The notes under the pieces: model-generated
The model's input: only the letters and a program-made list of their open reading frames with translations
The model's database searches: none
What the model was told of the DNA's origin: nothing
Shown here: piece by piece, positions 34,642 through 43,524 of the stretch
Numbering within the stretch: the stretch's first letter is position 1
Layout of the letters: the number at the start of each line of letters is the position of its first letter
Position numbers and translations under genes: made by a program
Source of the DNA: an uncultured Acetatifactor sp.
GTDB taxonomy: Bacteria; Bacillota; Clostridia; Lachnospirales; Lachnospiraceae
Assembly (NCBI GenBank): GCA_947630715.1
Contig: CANRIP010000017.1
Coordinates: 1 to 55,369 of the forward strand
Length of the DNA stretch: 55,369 bases
Direction: 5' to 3'

Positions 34642-35697
34642 CTATCGTGTGCTGAGAAAATCGTATTCCCTCCGCGCCTGCTGATCGTCCGGATAGTTCT
34701 CCAGATAATGGCTTAACAGGGCGGCGGCGATTTCATATTCCCCCAGATGCTCATATGCGGTGATCTCATTCCAGGAAAGGGTCTGCAAAATCGGATTGTC
34801 CTCCAACTGCATGCCCGCCTGAAACGCTTCCAGCGCCTTCTGATAATCCCCCCTGGCAATTTCGCACAGCCCCAGTTGATTGTACATTTCCGCGCTGCCC
34901 TCATGGCTGCTTAAATAGCTGTTGTATACGTTTGCGGCGTAATTGTAATCTCCGGTGGCCTCGTAAGCCCGGCCCAGATACAGGCAACTGGTTTCTCCGC
35001 CGCTCTCCTTCGCTTCCTCCAGCGCCAGATAAGCCTTTTCGTATTCGCCCAGGTAATAATAAATCCTTCCCATAACATAGGGATCCATCTTTTCCCCGCC
35101 GGTGTCCAGAGCCGCCTGAAGGTACGCCTGTCCCTCCGCCGTATACCCGAAGTGGTCCAGAACCTGGTAAATCTCAATCAGCATGTCGTAATTTCCCGGC
35201 GCCATGGAGATGGCGCTGTCAAAATCGCTTTTCGCCTGCTGGAAATTGCCCTGTTCCATCCTCACATTGCCCCGCAGAAAATAAGCGTCCACCTCGTTTC
35301 CCCGAAGATCGAGAATCGCGTTATAGGTTTCCTCCGCCTGGGTGTACTGGCCGTTTTTTGTGTACGCCGCCGCCAGGTAATAATTCAGGTCGAAATCCAC
35401 ATCCTCCACCAGACCGTTACTGGCGGAAAGCGCCGCCAGGAAGTATTCTATGGCCTGATCATACCGGGTCTGACCCATACAGGCAATGCCTCTCGCCCGG
35501 TTGATCAGCCGGATGTTCTCCCCCTGTTCCTCCGCGGCGTCCAGCTCCTCCAGGGCCCCTTCATAGTCAAAAGCGCGGATCCGTTCCATGGCGCCTGCGG
35601 TCCTGTCTCCCGACCCGCCGCAGCCCGGGAACGATCCCAGGACGCACAGGCAGACCGCGGCACATATCCATTTTTTCCACAACATCCGTTTTCTCAT
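34642..35697 (-). CDS. TPR-repeat lipoprotein
   Basis: A 351-residue surface or membrane-attached lipoprotein. The signal peptide ends in the lipobox FPGCG (Cys near 25). From about residue 40 to the end it consists of tetratricopeptide repeats, for example 'AYTKNGQYTQAEETYNAIL' and 'GLCEIARGDYQKALEAFQAG', probably eight or more, forming a protein-binding superhelix. The start at 35697 is supported by GAGGG at six bases; a longer reading with an Arg-rich N terminus overlaps the intergenic region and is rejected. It lies 70 bp after mscL on the same strand. Confidence 0.85.
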   Translation of the reverse strand: MRKRMLWKKWICAAVCLCVLGSFPGCGGSGDRTAGAMERIRAFDYEGALEELDAAEEQGENIRLINRARGIACMGQTRYDQAIEYFLAALSASNGLVEDVDFDLNYYLAAAYTKNGQYTQAEETYNAILDLRGNEVDAYFLRGNVRMEQGNFQQAKSDFDSAISMAPGNYDMLIEIYQVLDHFGYTAEGQAYLQAALDTGGEKMDPYVMGRIYYYLGEYEKAYLALEEAKESGGETSCLYLGRAYEATGDYNYAANVYNSYLSSHEGSAEMYNQLGLCEIARGDYQKALEAFQAGMQLEDNPILQTLSWNEITAYEHLGEYEIAAALLSHYLENYPDDQQARREYDFLSTR

Positions 35698-35767
35698 AGG
35701 CACCCTCGTCCGTTCCGGGATCAGGCCCCGCCGTTCACACAGGCCGGCGCTCTCCGGGCCTTTCCCT

Positions 35768-36244
35768 TTAAACCGTTTCCTGCGCTGTCCCCTGGGCCGT
35801 TTCCTCCAACTGGGAAGTGCAGTGGGGACATCGGGTGGCGTCCAGGGCGATCTCACTTTTACAGTAAGGGCATTTTTTGGTGGCAGGCGCGGCCGGCGCT
35901 TCCTTTTCATGGCTGAATTTGCTGCTCAGCCCGTTGATCCCCTTTAACAGCAGGAAAATCACAAACGCCGTGATCAGGAAATTCACCACCGCCGTGATGA
36001 AATTGCCGTAATACAGAATGGGGGCCGACTCCCCTTCCCCCATCACCAGATACAGTCCGGAAAAATCCGTGCCTCCGAACAGCCCCAGAATGGGGGTCAA
36101 AAGATCTTGATTCAGGGAGGTGACGATGGAGGTGAAAGCGCCGCCTACGATCACGCCCACCGCCATATCCATCACGTTCCCGCGCATGATGAATTTTTTA
36201 AATTCCGCCATAAAGCCCTTGCCTTTTTCCTTTTTGCCGCTCAT
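35768..36244 (-). CDS. mscL: Large-conductance mechanosensitive channel with C-terminal zinc ribbon
   Basis: A membrane-tension-gated pore that protects against hypo-osmotic shock. The N-terminal amphipathic helix and first transmembrane helix (FKKFIMRGNVMDMAVGVIVG, about 15-34) and second helix (about 80-101) match MscL. In place of the usual short C-terminal bundle, the protein ends with a zinc ribbon (CPYCKSEIALDATRCPHC, about 124-141). This extension occurs in a subset of Firmicutes, as far as I know. AAAGGAG precedes the ATG at 36244. Confidence 0.95.
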   Translation of the reverse strand: MSGKKEKGKGFMAEFKKFIMRGNVMDMAVGVIVGGAFTSIVTSLNQDLLTPILGLFGGTDFSGLYLVMGEGESAPILYYGNFITAVVNFLITAFVIFLLLKGINGLSSKFSHEKEAPAAPATKKCPYCKSEIALDATRCPHCTSQLEETAQGTAQETV

Positions 36245-36312
36245 TTCGCTCTCCTTTTTCTTTCGGTTCCTGTTTCGCCCGGTTCCCGTCCCGGCTTGTC
36301 CGATTTACGATT

Positions 36313-36341
36313 AGTTTACCACAACCTCCGGCCGTTCACAA
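36313..36341 (-). promoter_or_regulatory. mscL promoter
   Basis: Minus-strand TTGTGA (36336-36341), 17-bp spacer, TAAACT (36313-36318). It may also serve the TPR lipoprotein gene downstream. Confidence 0.6.
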
Positions 36342-36450
36342 GGGTGCTTGTACACTTTTCACGTCCCCGTTCGGAAAAAGCCCGCGCTTTTCAAACAGGT
36401 GATTTTATGTTACAGTAAGGAAAAACCGACGAAGGAAAGGATGAAAACCC

Positions 36451-37605
36451 ATGACCAAACAGGAAACCGCCGAGATCAAAAAACTGCTCACCCCCAAAAA
36501 ATGCTCCATCACCCGCATCTGCGGCTGCTACGTGGACGGGGAGAAAAATAAAAAAACCCTGTTCAGCCAGGCTTTTCTGGCTCTGCCGGAAGAAGAAATG
36601 TTCAAATACTTTGAAATCCTGAGGAAAGCCCTGTCCGGCAGCATCGGGAAAAATCTCCTGACCCTGGACTTTCCCCTGGCCAGCGAGGAAACCGGAGGAA
36701 CCCAGGACTTTCTGCTGCGCTTAAGGGACAGCCGGCTCAAGGATGACGTTCTGCTGGAGGAGTTCTATGACCGGATCATCGATCACTATGATTTTGTGGG
36801 GAACTATCTGATTCTGGCGGTCCACGACGTGTACGACGTGCCGGGGCGGGCCCAGGACGGGACGCAGATGGAGGACGCCTCCGAGGACGTCTACGAATAC
36901 ATACTGGCCTGTATCTGCCCTGTGGAGCTCTCCAAACCGGGGCTCAGCTACAACCCGGCGGAAAACGCCTTTCAAAACCGGATCCGGGACTGGGTGGTCG
37001 GTCTGCCCGACACCGGCTTTCTGTTCCCCGCCTTCCATGACAGGGGAAGCGACATCCACAGCGCCCTGTACTACTCCAAGGATCCCGAGGCGCTTCAGGA
37101 GGGATTTGTGGACGCCCTGCTCGGATGCCCGCTGCCCCCGTCGGCCGGAAGCCAGAAGGAGACGTTCCAGACGCTGGTGGAGGAAACCCTGGGAAGCGAA
37201 TGCGAGTTTGAAACCGTCAAAAACATTCATGAAAAGCTGAACGAGATGGCCGAGGAACACAAGGACGAGCCCCAGCCCCTGGTATTGGACAAAAACGAGG
37301 TGAAGACCATCCTGGCGGGAAGCGGGGTCTCCAATGACAGCATGTCACGGTTCGACCGGTGCTATGAGGAAACCGCCGGCGAATCCGTTTCCCTGTACGC
37401 AAACAATGTGAGAAACGCCAGCTCCTTCGAGGTGAAAACCCCCGATGTGGTCATCCGGGTGAACCCGGAGCGGACGGATCTGGTGGGGACAAGGGTCATA
37501 GACGGACGGGAATGCCTTGTGATCCAGTTGGACGGAAACGTGACGGTAAACGGCATTACGCTCCGCCCGGGCGGAAGCGCCCCGGCGGAGGAGGAAGAAG
37601 AATAA
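36451..37605 (+). CDS. DUF4317 family protein
   Basis: A 384-residue cytoplasmic protein whose N terminus (KQETAEIKKLLTPKKCSITR, then ICGCYVDGEKN) is characteristic of DUF4317, a family common in Clostridia with no known role. The N-terminal two thirds look mixed alpha/beta. Residues about 255-375 include a helical segment and an end with repeated VxV strands and an acidic tail. GAAAGG lies before the ATG. It is transcribed alone, and its end faces the S8 protease gene 11 bp away. Confidence 0.88.
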   Translation: MTKQETAEIKKLLTPKKCSITRICGCYVDGEKNKKTLFSQAFLALPEEEMFKYFEILRKALSGSIGKNLLTLDFPLASEETGGTQDFLLRLRDSRLKDDVLLEEFYDRIIDHYDFVGNYLILAVHDVYDVPGRAQDGTQMEDASEDVYEYILACICPVELSKPGLSYNPAENAFQNRIRDWVVGLPDTGFLFPAFHDRGSDIHSALYYSKDPEALQEGFVDALLGCPLPPSAGSQKETFQTLVEETLGSECEFETVKNIHEKLNEMAEEHKDEPQPLVLDKNEVKTILAGSGVSNDSMSRFDRCYEETAGESVSLYANNVRNASSFEVKTPDVVIRVNPERTDLVGTRVIDGRECLVIQLDGNVTVNGITLRPGGSAPAEEEEE

Positions 37606-37616
37606 CTCCTTCCTAA

Positions 37617-39389
37617 TCAAAAAGCGGGAAGGCTTTCCCTCACGCAGAGTTTTCCCCATCCCACTCTGTCGTTGGGGTAAGCCCGCTCTCCCCGAAGGGG
37701 CTGCGCTCCCCGGCGCAGATACGCTTTCACCTTCTCCCCGTAAAGAAACGGGTCGTTCCCCCGGACAATCCCCCATTCCATCAGCAGGGCCGCGCTGCCG
37801 GACACAATGGGAGCGGCGAAGGAGGTGCCCGTCACCCCCGTAAAGCCCCCGTACAGATCCGGGGCCAGGATCTCCACCCCCGGCGCCACCAGGTCCGGTT
37901 TCGCCATGCCGGAGGTCACAACCCCTAGCGTTCTCTCCGGGTCGGCGTAGCCCCTGCCGGAAAAATCCGCGTAGGCGTCATAAACGCTGTCATATGCGCC
38001 CACGGTGATCACCTTTGCCGCCGTAGAGGGAATCGTCAGCGTGGCCTGGGGCGTGGAGCCGAAAAAGCCGGTTCCGGCGTTCCGCACCGCCCCCGAGGGA
38101 AGATAGAAATAATACTGTCCGGTCACAAGGCGCACCGGCTCCAGCAGGAAGGTCCAGATCCCGCCGTTTAAGTAGGGCCGGCTGGCGGGAAGGAATTCCA
38201 GATACATTTCCTGAGCCGCGGAGTAAGGGGACGGCTCCCCAAAAAACACCAAAAGCTCCGTCTGTTCCAGCCGGAGCGTATATTTCCCGCTCTCTGTCCT
38301 CCCGGACAGTTCTGCCTCCTCCCCTCCGGGAGAGCGAAGGCGGATGCGGTATTCATCGCTGTAATTCTTCCAAAGCTGCACGTTTAACCCTGTCTCATAT
38401 TCCGCCACTCCCAGCTCCACCGCCGCTGTCTGGCCGGGGCTTAAGCGCCCGGCCAGATGTCCCGCTCCCGCTCCCTCATTACCGCTCCCCACGCAGATGA
38501 CGGTTCGGCCCACTTCTGCGGCATTGTCCAAAAACCGTTCCAGCAGCGAACTGCCGTCATGGGCCCCATAGCTGTTTCCGAAACTTAAGTTGATCACCAG
38601 GGGCCTTTGCAGAGCCGCCGCCTTGTTGACCGCATAAGTCACTCCCCGCATAATCTCTGTGGTGCGGGGGAAGGAATACGCGTTTGGCAGCCCGAGCTTG
38701 ACAATCAAAAGCTCCGCCTCCGGCGCCACCCCCCGATAGCCCTCCCCGGCCCCCGCCGCGACCCCCGCCACGGCGGTTCCGTGTCCGCTCACGTCCACAG
38801 AGGGCAGCAACTGATATTGACTTCTCGGGTCACTTTCCGAGAGAGCCTGATTGATCCGCTGGGAGTCAAACTCTACGCCCAGGGCAAACCCTTCCGGGGG
38901 AGATCCGTTCCTCCCCGCCGGATCCGGCCGCAGCGTCTGATCCCACAGATACAGGATTCTGGTGCTGCCGTCCCGGCGCCGGAACACGGGCAGCCGGTAA
39001 TCGATGCCGGAATCCAGCACGGCGATCAGCACCCCGGCCCCCGACAAAAAGGGATCCCCCAGAGTTACCTGCTCTATGCAGGAAACCTCCGCGGGACCCA
39101 CCGTTTGATAAAAAAATCTCTTTGGCTTTTCCACATATTCGATCTGGGGCAGTTGAGAAACCCTTTCCACCAGCCTCTCCGGCACTGTGAGAATCGCGTA
39201 CCCCGCAAGCAGCCTTTCCACAGTCACTCCCATTCCCGGCAGTTCGTCCAGGCTTCCATGGTATTTGACGATCAGCTCCCAGGTTTGACTGGATTGGTCA
39301 AATCCCACGTTCAAGTCCTCTGTCCTGGCCCTTTCCTCCTCCGGCGTCTCCAGCGCCAGCGCCAGCAGATCCTCCAGCTTTTGATTCAT
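37617..39389 (-). CDS. Subtilisin-like serine protease, Csp-like
   Basis: A 590-residue S8 peptidase with an intact triad: Asp126 in AVLDSGIDY, His203 in SGHGTAVAG and Ser523 in GTSFAAP. Between His and Ser there is an inserted beta-rich domain of about 200 residues. There is no signal peptide. The N-terminal 90 residues resemble a propeptide (EYVEKPKRFFY near the end). This layout resembles the clostridial Csp proteases that activate a spore-cortex hydrolase during germination, although similar proteins of unknown role are also common. AGGAGG at 6-nt spacing fixes the ATG at 39389. Confidence 0.88.
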   Translation of the reverse strand: MNQKLEDLLALALETPEEERARTEDLNVGFDQSSQTWELIVKYHGSLDELPGMGVTVERLLAGYAILTVPERLVERVSQLPQIEYVEKPKRFFYQTVGPAEVSCIEQVTLGDPFLSGAGVLIAVLDSGIDYRLPVFRRRDGSTRILYLWDQTLRPDPAGRNGSPPEGFALGVEFDSQRINQALSESDPRSQYQLLPSVDVSGHGTAVAGVAAGAGEGYRGVAPEAELLIVKLGLPNAYSFPRTTEIMRGVTYAVNKAAALQRPLVINLSFGNSYGAHDGSSLLERFLDNAAEVGRTVICVGSGNEGAGAGHLAGRLSPGQTAAVELGVAEYETGLNVQLWKNYSDEYRIRLRSPGGEEAELSGRTESGKYTLRLEQTELLVFFGEPSPYSAAQEMYLEFLPASRPYLNGGIWTFLLEPVRLVTGQYYFYLPSGAVRNAGTGFFGSTPQATLTIPSTAAKVITVGAYDSVYDAYADFSGRGYADPERTLGVVTSGMAKPDLVAPGVEILAPDLYGGFTGVTGTSFAAPIVSGSAALLMEWGIVRGNDPFLYGEKVKAYLRRGAQPLRGERAYPNDRVGWGKLCVRESLPAF

Positions 39390-39404
39390 CCGCGCCTCCT
39401 GTTC

Positions 39405-39429
39405 TTCCCGGCCCGGAACAGGCCGGGAA
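39405..39429. other. Hairpin just upstream of the S8 protease ribosome site
   Basis: TTCCCGGCC (39405-39413) and GGCCGGGAA (39421-39429) form a perfect 9-bp stem with a seven-base loop, about 5 bp upstream of AGGAGG. There is no T-run, so a role in translation or RNA stability is more likely than termination. Confidence 0.5.
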
Positions 39430-39546
39430 CCTTCCTTTCCCGGAACAATTCCTTCTTCACAGCATATGCGGCCCGGATGGAGCAAATGTTTCCCGGATGG
39501 CCTTACTTTCTCAGTTCCGCATGGCCCTTCCCTTTTGAAAGGATGC

Positions 39547-40209
39547 CTATCTGAATTTTTCCATCTGCCGAATCATCCTGTCGACGCCAAACCCAAAGCT
39601 ATGACGGTATAACAGGCATGCGATCCCGTATTGCAGGAATCCTCCCAGAAGGATCAGCCCGATCCCCATGCCAAAAGCCGTTCCCACAGAAAGCGTCGGC
39701 CGAAAGACGGCGCTTACGCCAACCACCCGCTGTATGCCCATGATCGACACAACGATGAGTATAATCCAGAGAAGGTATCCCAATTTCCCCACTTTGTACA
39801 TCATAGCATAATAGATCCCCGTGATCAGGAGCAGCCCCGCAATCAAAACCAGTTCCTCCGTGGGATAAGGTTCCGTCTTTCCGTCCAATCTCCACACCAG
39901 CATCCTCATGGCGGCAATCAGCGTATATACAATCAGGTTCAGGACAACGCCCAGGATCACAGCCACGGAGGTCTGCAACGCCTTATTGACAGGGGCGCTT
40001 TTCCCCAGGGACGACAGACTCAGGGTGCCCAGCGACTGCTGAAAAAAAGACACCCCCACCGCCCAGTAAATAGGGCCAAAGCTCCCCATAGACGGCAGGA
40101 AGAAAAATGCCACCCCCACAAGATCAAAAACCGCCATTGTCACCATAAGCTGTTTCCAATTATACCCGTACCTCATTAACCCAAACCCCAGTTTAAGCTC
40201 TCTCATCAT
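39547..40209 (-). CDS. ABC-transporter membrane subunit (second of pair)
   Basis: A 220-residue protein with six likely transmembrane helices (for example LVGVAFFFLPSM and YLLWIILIVVSIMGIQ) and a charged C terminus. It has no recognised permease motif, but the operon (repressor, ATPase, two membrane proteins) is that of small ABC-2 type exporters of the Ytr kind. Its start overlaps the end of the preceding gene by 17 bases. GGAGG lies nine bases before the ATG. Confidence 0.72.
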   Translation of the reverse strand: MMRELKLGFGLMRYGYNWKQLMVTMAVFDLVGVAFFFLPSMGSFGPIYWAVGVSFFQQSLGTLSLSSLGKSAPVNKALQTSVAVILGVVLNLIVYTLIAAMRMLVWRLDGKTEPYPTEELVLIAGLLLITGIYYAMMYKVGKLGYLLWIILIVVSIMGIQRVVGVSAVFRPTLSVGTAFGMGIGLILLGGFLQYGIACLLYRHSFGFGVDRMIRQMEKFR

Positions 40210-40891
40210 AATAGCTTTCCTCCACTCTTTTCATGATCTTCCATTGACTGAGCGCACTGATTCCCAGGGACAGCGCGGCCAGCACCGCCAGCATGACGCC
40301 CCGGTTCCATCTGCAAAGGTTCCATAACGCCAGCAGCGCCAGCCAGCCGAGGGATTCCACACATGTGGTAACTTGAAGGCTGTTGAAATGGCGTATCACC
40401 AGATGGGACGCAACGGTGACAAAATACGCCAAAAGGGCCACCGCCAGAATCAGGATCCAGTCCCTCAGGCCAAGCGTCTCCCCCAGGCCGCGGACCGGGA
40501 TCGCCCAGATCCCCCGCCCCAAAGCCAGCGCCGCCGTCCCCTCCAGCCATATCCTGACCAGATCCGTTCTCAGGGCCGACCGCATCATCAGCAGCCCCTT
40601 CGGGGAAGACTTTAAAAACTCCAGGCTGGCGCCGCCCTTGATGGCAATTCCCCCGAACGCATAGGAATCCAACAGCACCTCCGCCTGAACCAGCAGCACC
40701 GCCTCCGCGAACATCACCCAGTCGGCCAGCGCCGACATCTGACCCAGCTCGATGCCGTATTCCTCCAGCGCCAGGAACAGGGCCGCAGCGGCAGCCTGCA
40801 TTCCCACAGCCGCCACCGGCACCAGCACAAACAACAGCCATCGATAAATTCCGGAGGTAAAAACCAGATAACTTTGTATCTCTCTTTTCAT
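40193..40891 (-). CDS. ABC-transporter membrane subunit (first of pair)
   Basis: A 232-residue integral membrane protein with about six hydrophobic helices (LLFVLVPVAAVGMQAAAAAL near 18-37; WLALLALWNLC near 183). It overlaps the next membrane subunit by 17 bases, indicating coupled production of a heterodimeric pore. The substrate cannot be inferred; related operons often deal with cell-wall antibiotic stress or acetoin use. Confidence 0.72.
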   Translation of the reverse strand: MKREIQSYLVFTSGIYRWLLFVLVPVAAVGMQAAAAALFLALEEYGIELGQMSALADWVMFAEAVLLVQAEVLLDSYAFGGIAIKGGASLEFLKSSPKGLLMMRSALRTDLVRIWLEGTAALALGRGIWAIPVRGLGETLGLRDWILILAVALLAYFVTVASHLVIRHFNSLQVTTCVESLGWLALLALWNLCRWNRGVMLAVLAALSLGISALSQWKIMKRVEESYYDERA

Positions 40892-41007
40892 TCCCGCTCC
40901 TATCTGTCCGTTTCCAAAGGGCGTACGAACCCTGCCCGGACCTTTCTGCCCTGCCGCGGCAGTTCTGCTCCTGCCGTTTCCGCGAAGGGCTCTCCCCGTA
41001 AAAGCCC

Positions 41008-41892
41008 TTACAGTTGCAGACTGGTATGAGCCTTCATGACGGCCACGCTGATCTGGGACAAGGTGGGCGTCTCCAGTTTCACGTCCATCCCCGCCAGACC
41101 GTCCAGTTTTTCCGCCAGGCAGATCCCCTCAAACCCATAGTTGCTGCCGCTATAACTGTACAGAATTTTTTTCGCCGTCTCCCCGTATCCGGGTTCGCCC
41201 TTCACCAGCACATATTTCTCCTTCAATTCCTCCACAAAGCCCTGTTCCACGATCTTCCCCTGCTCCAGAATGATGGCGTAATCCGTCACGTTTTCCATAT
41301 CCGCGATATTATGCGTGGAGAAAAATACGCTGCGCTCGCCGTTTCCCCCGTCCAGGTACTCCCGGATGATTTCACACAGCTTATCCCGCATCAGGGGATC
41401 CAGGGGGGACGCCGGCTCATCCATCAGCAGACAATCCGTCTGCCTTGCCAGCACCACCGCCAGCTCCAGTTTCATCTTGTTGCCGTCGGAAAGCTTGGAT
41501 ACCGTTTTTTTCCTGTCTCCGCCCCCGATTCCCAGATTCATGCAGATGCGCTCATACTTCTCCCGCTGAAAGGTTTGAAAGAGAAGTCCGCTGACTTCCG
41601 CCACCTGATCCAGATTCCAGTTCGGCAGGAAGTAAAGTCCCGGCCCCGTGTAACCCAGCCGCTCCTTCACCTTGTCCACGTCCTTTTCCTGTTCGTCGAA
41701 ATATCTCAGCTCCCCTCGATAATCCAGCCTGATGCCCGCCATAATGTTCAACAGCGTTGTCTTGCCCGCGCCGTTCTCCCCGATCAGCGCCGTGGCGAAA
41801 CCCTTTGGCACATGCAGTTCTTCCACGTCCAGCGCAAAATGCTTGAATTTCTTTACAATGTTGTTTCCTCTGATCACATCCGTAACTTCCAT
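41008..41892 (-). CDS. ABC-transporter ATP-binding protein
   Basis: A 294-residue ATPase subunit. Walker A is GENGAGKT (38-45), the signature is SKLSDGNKMKL (LSDGN in place of LSGGQ), Walker B is CLLMDEPASPLDP and the H-loop is FFSTHNI. The C-terminal 70 residues are a regulatory extension often seen in exporter ATPases. The start at 41892 is backed by GGGAGG. It follows the GntR gene by 67 bp and precedes two membrane subunits. Confidence 0.92.
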   Translation of the reverse strand: MEVTDVIRGNNIVKKFKHFALDVEELHVPKGFATALIGENGAGKTTLLNIMAGIRLDYRGELRYFDEQEKDVDKVKERLGYTGPGLYFLPNWNLDQVAEVSGLLFQTFQREKYERICMNLGIGGGDRKKTVSKLSDGNKMKLELAVVLARQTDCLLMDEPASPLDPLMRDKLCEIIREYLDGGNGERSVFFSTHNIADMENVTDYAIILEQGKIVEQGFVEELKEKYVLVKGEPGYGETAKKILYSYSGSNYGFEGICLAEKLDGLAGMDVKLETPTLSQISVAVMKAHTSLQL

Positions 41893-41959
41893 CTCGATAC
41901 CTCCCGGCCCGCTTTGACGGGCCTCTCTCATTGATACACGCAGGTTCCTTTGTTGCAGC

Positions 41960-42337
41960 CTAATAATCTTCCTCATACCGAAGCAGGGTATGCAGCGTCT
42001 CCACAAGCTCGTTTTCCGTCATTCCGGCGATCCTTGCCGCCTGGATGGCCTCGGCCAGACATTGCTCCACCTTTCTCAAATGCTGTTCCTTCAGCATCTG
42101 GCTGTCCTGGGCGTTGACGTAGAACCCCTTTCCCTGAACGCCTGTCACCAGCCCCTCTGTCTCCAACTGCTCATAAGCTTTCATTGTGGTGATCACACTG
42201 ATTTTCAGATCCTTTGCCAGACTTCTGATGGACGGAAGATATTCGCCTTGTTTCAGTTTTCCGGCCAGGATATCCTCCTTGAACTGTCCGGCGATCTGTA
42301 AATAGATCGGTTCGCCTGTATTCTGCAAGATCTTCAC
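41960..42337 (-). CDS. GntR-family repressor (YtrA type) of the ABC operon
   Basis: A 125-residue regulator with an N-terminal winged helix (about 10-75, YLPSIRSLAKDLKISVIT) and a short C-terminal helix pair. It leads the operon with the ABC transporter, the usual place for an autoregulatory YtrA-like repressor that releases the operon under envelope stress. The family resembles the regulator upstream of clpC, but the two are only distantly alike. Confidence 0.92.
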   Translation of the reverse strand: MKILQNTGEPIYLQIAGQFKEDILAGKLKQGEYLPSIRSLAKDLKISVITTMKAYEQLETEGLVTGVQGKGFYVNAQDSQMLKEQHLRKVEQCLAEAIQAARIAGMTENELVETLHTLLRYEEDY

Positions 42338-42423
42338 ATTCCCGTCCTCCTGTTCCTCCTGTTATCCCCGGCATGTTACCAGTTTTCCAATCAGGATATC
42401 CCCCTTTCACTGTTTATATGTTA

Positions 42424-42452
42424 TATATACACTATAATCACTTTTCTGTCAA
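42424..42452 (-). promoter_or_regulatory. Promoter and probable operator of the gntR-ABC operon
   Basis: Minus-strand TTGACA (42447-42452), 17-bp spacer, TATATA (42424-42429). A near-palindrome reading TGTATATATAACA covers the -10, a likely GntR binding site. Confidence 0.75.
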
Positions 42453-42462
42453 CCGTTCCATG

Positions 42463-42505
42463 AAAAAATCCGGCGAAAATTTCCCAAAGGAAATTTCCGC
42501 CGGAT
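42463..42505 (-). terminator. Terminator of the 295-residue protein gene
   Basis: A 17-bp stem (42468-42484 with 42489-42505, one G-U pair on the minus strand, loop of four) followed by TTTTTT. Among the strongest terminators in the window. Confidence 0.85.
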
Positions 42506-42530
42506 CCAAGCGCTGCGTCCGGACTGTTTC

Positions 42531-43418
42531 TTATACCGTTACATCCATATGGGCCCCTTCCGCCGCCACAGGCATTTCCACACATTCCACGGGCACGTCC
42601 ATGCCGGACAGCTCCAGGGAAACGCCGCTGAGATCGCCGCTACATTCGTCCTGATTCCCCTGGCCCGAATCCGCGGCGCCGCAGACGGCCCCGGAACCGC
42701 TTTTTTGTTCCCGGGCCAGCCTGTCAAACAGAGATCGCAGATATTTCATATCCGCCTCCATGATTTCCCTCAGCTCCCGGTTTCGGTGCTTTCGCTTTAG
42801 CTGCTCCAGATCCTGGGCGGATGCGTCCGGCGAAAGGGTTTCCAGGATCCCGTCCTGGGCCTCGGTATCCAGCTCCCGCATGGTCTGCTCCAATTCCTCC
42901 AGTTCCTTCTTCAGCCGGTAGATTTCTGTCTCCCGAGACTGGGCCGCTTCTTCCGGCTCCCTTTCCTCCTGGGGCTGCGTGGCAAAGGATTCTCCGGCCT
43001 CGTCTGCCTCCCGGGAACCGTTCCCGTTCTGTAAGGCTTCCTCCTGGCGCAGATGCCGGACCCGCTTTTTTGCAATCCGCGCCATACTTTTGGCATGGGC
43101 AAGGGCGCTTTCCAACTGGTCTTCATCGTAATCACCGGTGCCTGCCACCCCGGAACGGCAGAGCGCCTGCCGCCTAAGCAGATCCACCACCTGTCTTCTG
43201 GCCCTGCCGGCCACCTGACTGGCGGCGGCGGAACTTTTGGCCGCCATCAACTGAACGGAGATCGCCTTAAAATTGTAGGGAAACCGTTTCTTCCTCCTGG
43301 ATCCGCCGGTTTTGGAACCGGTCTTGGTATAACTGATACTGCCCGCGTAAGACCCGTCCCGGTTGTGCAGCTCCAGCCGCACCCGTTCTCCCTGATTCCT
43401 TCCCACCCTGATTCCCAT
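42531..43418 (-). CDS. Uncharacterised 295-residue coiled-coil protein
   Basis: I do not recognise this family with confidence. The N terminus is basic (MGIRVGRNQGERVRLELHNR, then GSRRKKRFPYNFKAISVQL). A central helical region (about 100-215) rich in Glu/Arg/Lys/Leu is probably a coiled coil (LKKELEELEQTMRELDTE). The C-terminal 60 residues are Ser/Gly/Asp-rich and disordered. No signal peptide or membrane segment. GGGAGG with eight-base spacing precedes the ATG. It has its own promoter and a strong terminator, so it is a stand-alone unit. Confidence 0.65.
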   Translation of the reverse strand: MGIRVGRNQGERVRLELHNRDGSYAGSISYTKTGSKTGGSRRKKRFPYNFKAISVQLMAAKSSAAASQVAGRARRQVVDLLRRQALCRSGVAGTGDYDEDQLESALAHAKSMARIAKKRVRHLRQEEALQNGNGSREADEAGESFATQPQEEREPEEAAQSRETEIYRLKKELEELEQTMRELDTEAQDGILETLSPDASAQDLEQLKRKHRNRELREIMEADMKYLRSLFDRLAREQKSGSGAVCGAADSGQGNQDECSGDLSGVSLELSGMDVPVECVEMPVAAEGAHMDVTV

Positions 43419-43465
43419 AACCGCATCCTCCCTGATCGTTTACGTCCATCCATGGCTGAAAGCAT
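43247..43465 (-). other. Out-of-frame open frame with a strong ribosome site overlapping the 295-residue gene start
   Basis: An ATG at 43465 follows a perfect AGGAGG by five bases, upstream of the 295-residue gene start. The 72-codon frame overlaps the start of that gene. It encodes an Arg/Gly/Trp-rich product with no recognisable motif, so it may be a leader open frame that tunes translation or simply a chance frame. Confidence 0.3.
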
Positions 43466-43479
43466 TTTTGCCTCCTCAT

Positions 43480-43507
43480 GTTATATCGGCGGTTTCGGTC
43501 AGATCAA
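43480..43507 (-). promoter_or_regulatory. Promoter of the 295-residue protein gene
   Basis: Minus-strand TTGATC (43502-43507), 16-bp spacer, TATAAC (43480-43485). Confidence 0.55.
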
Positions 43508-43524
43508 AAACGGCCCGGGAAAAA

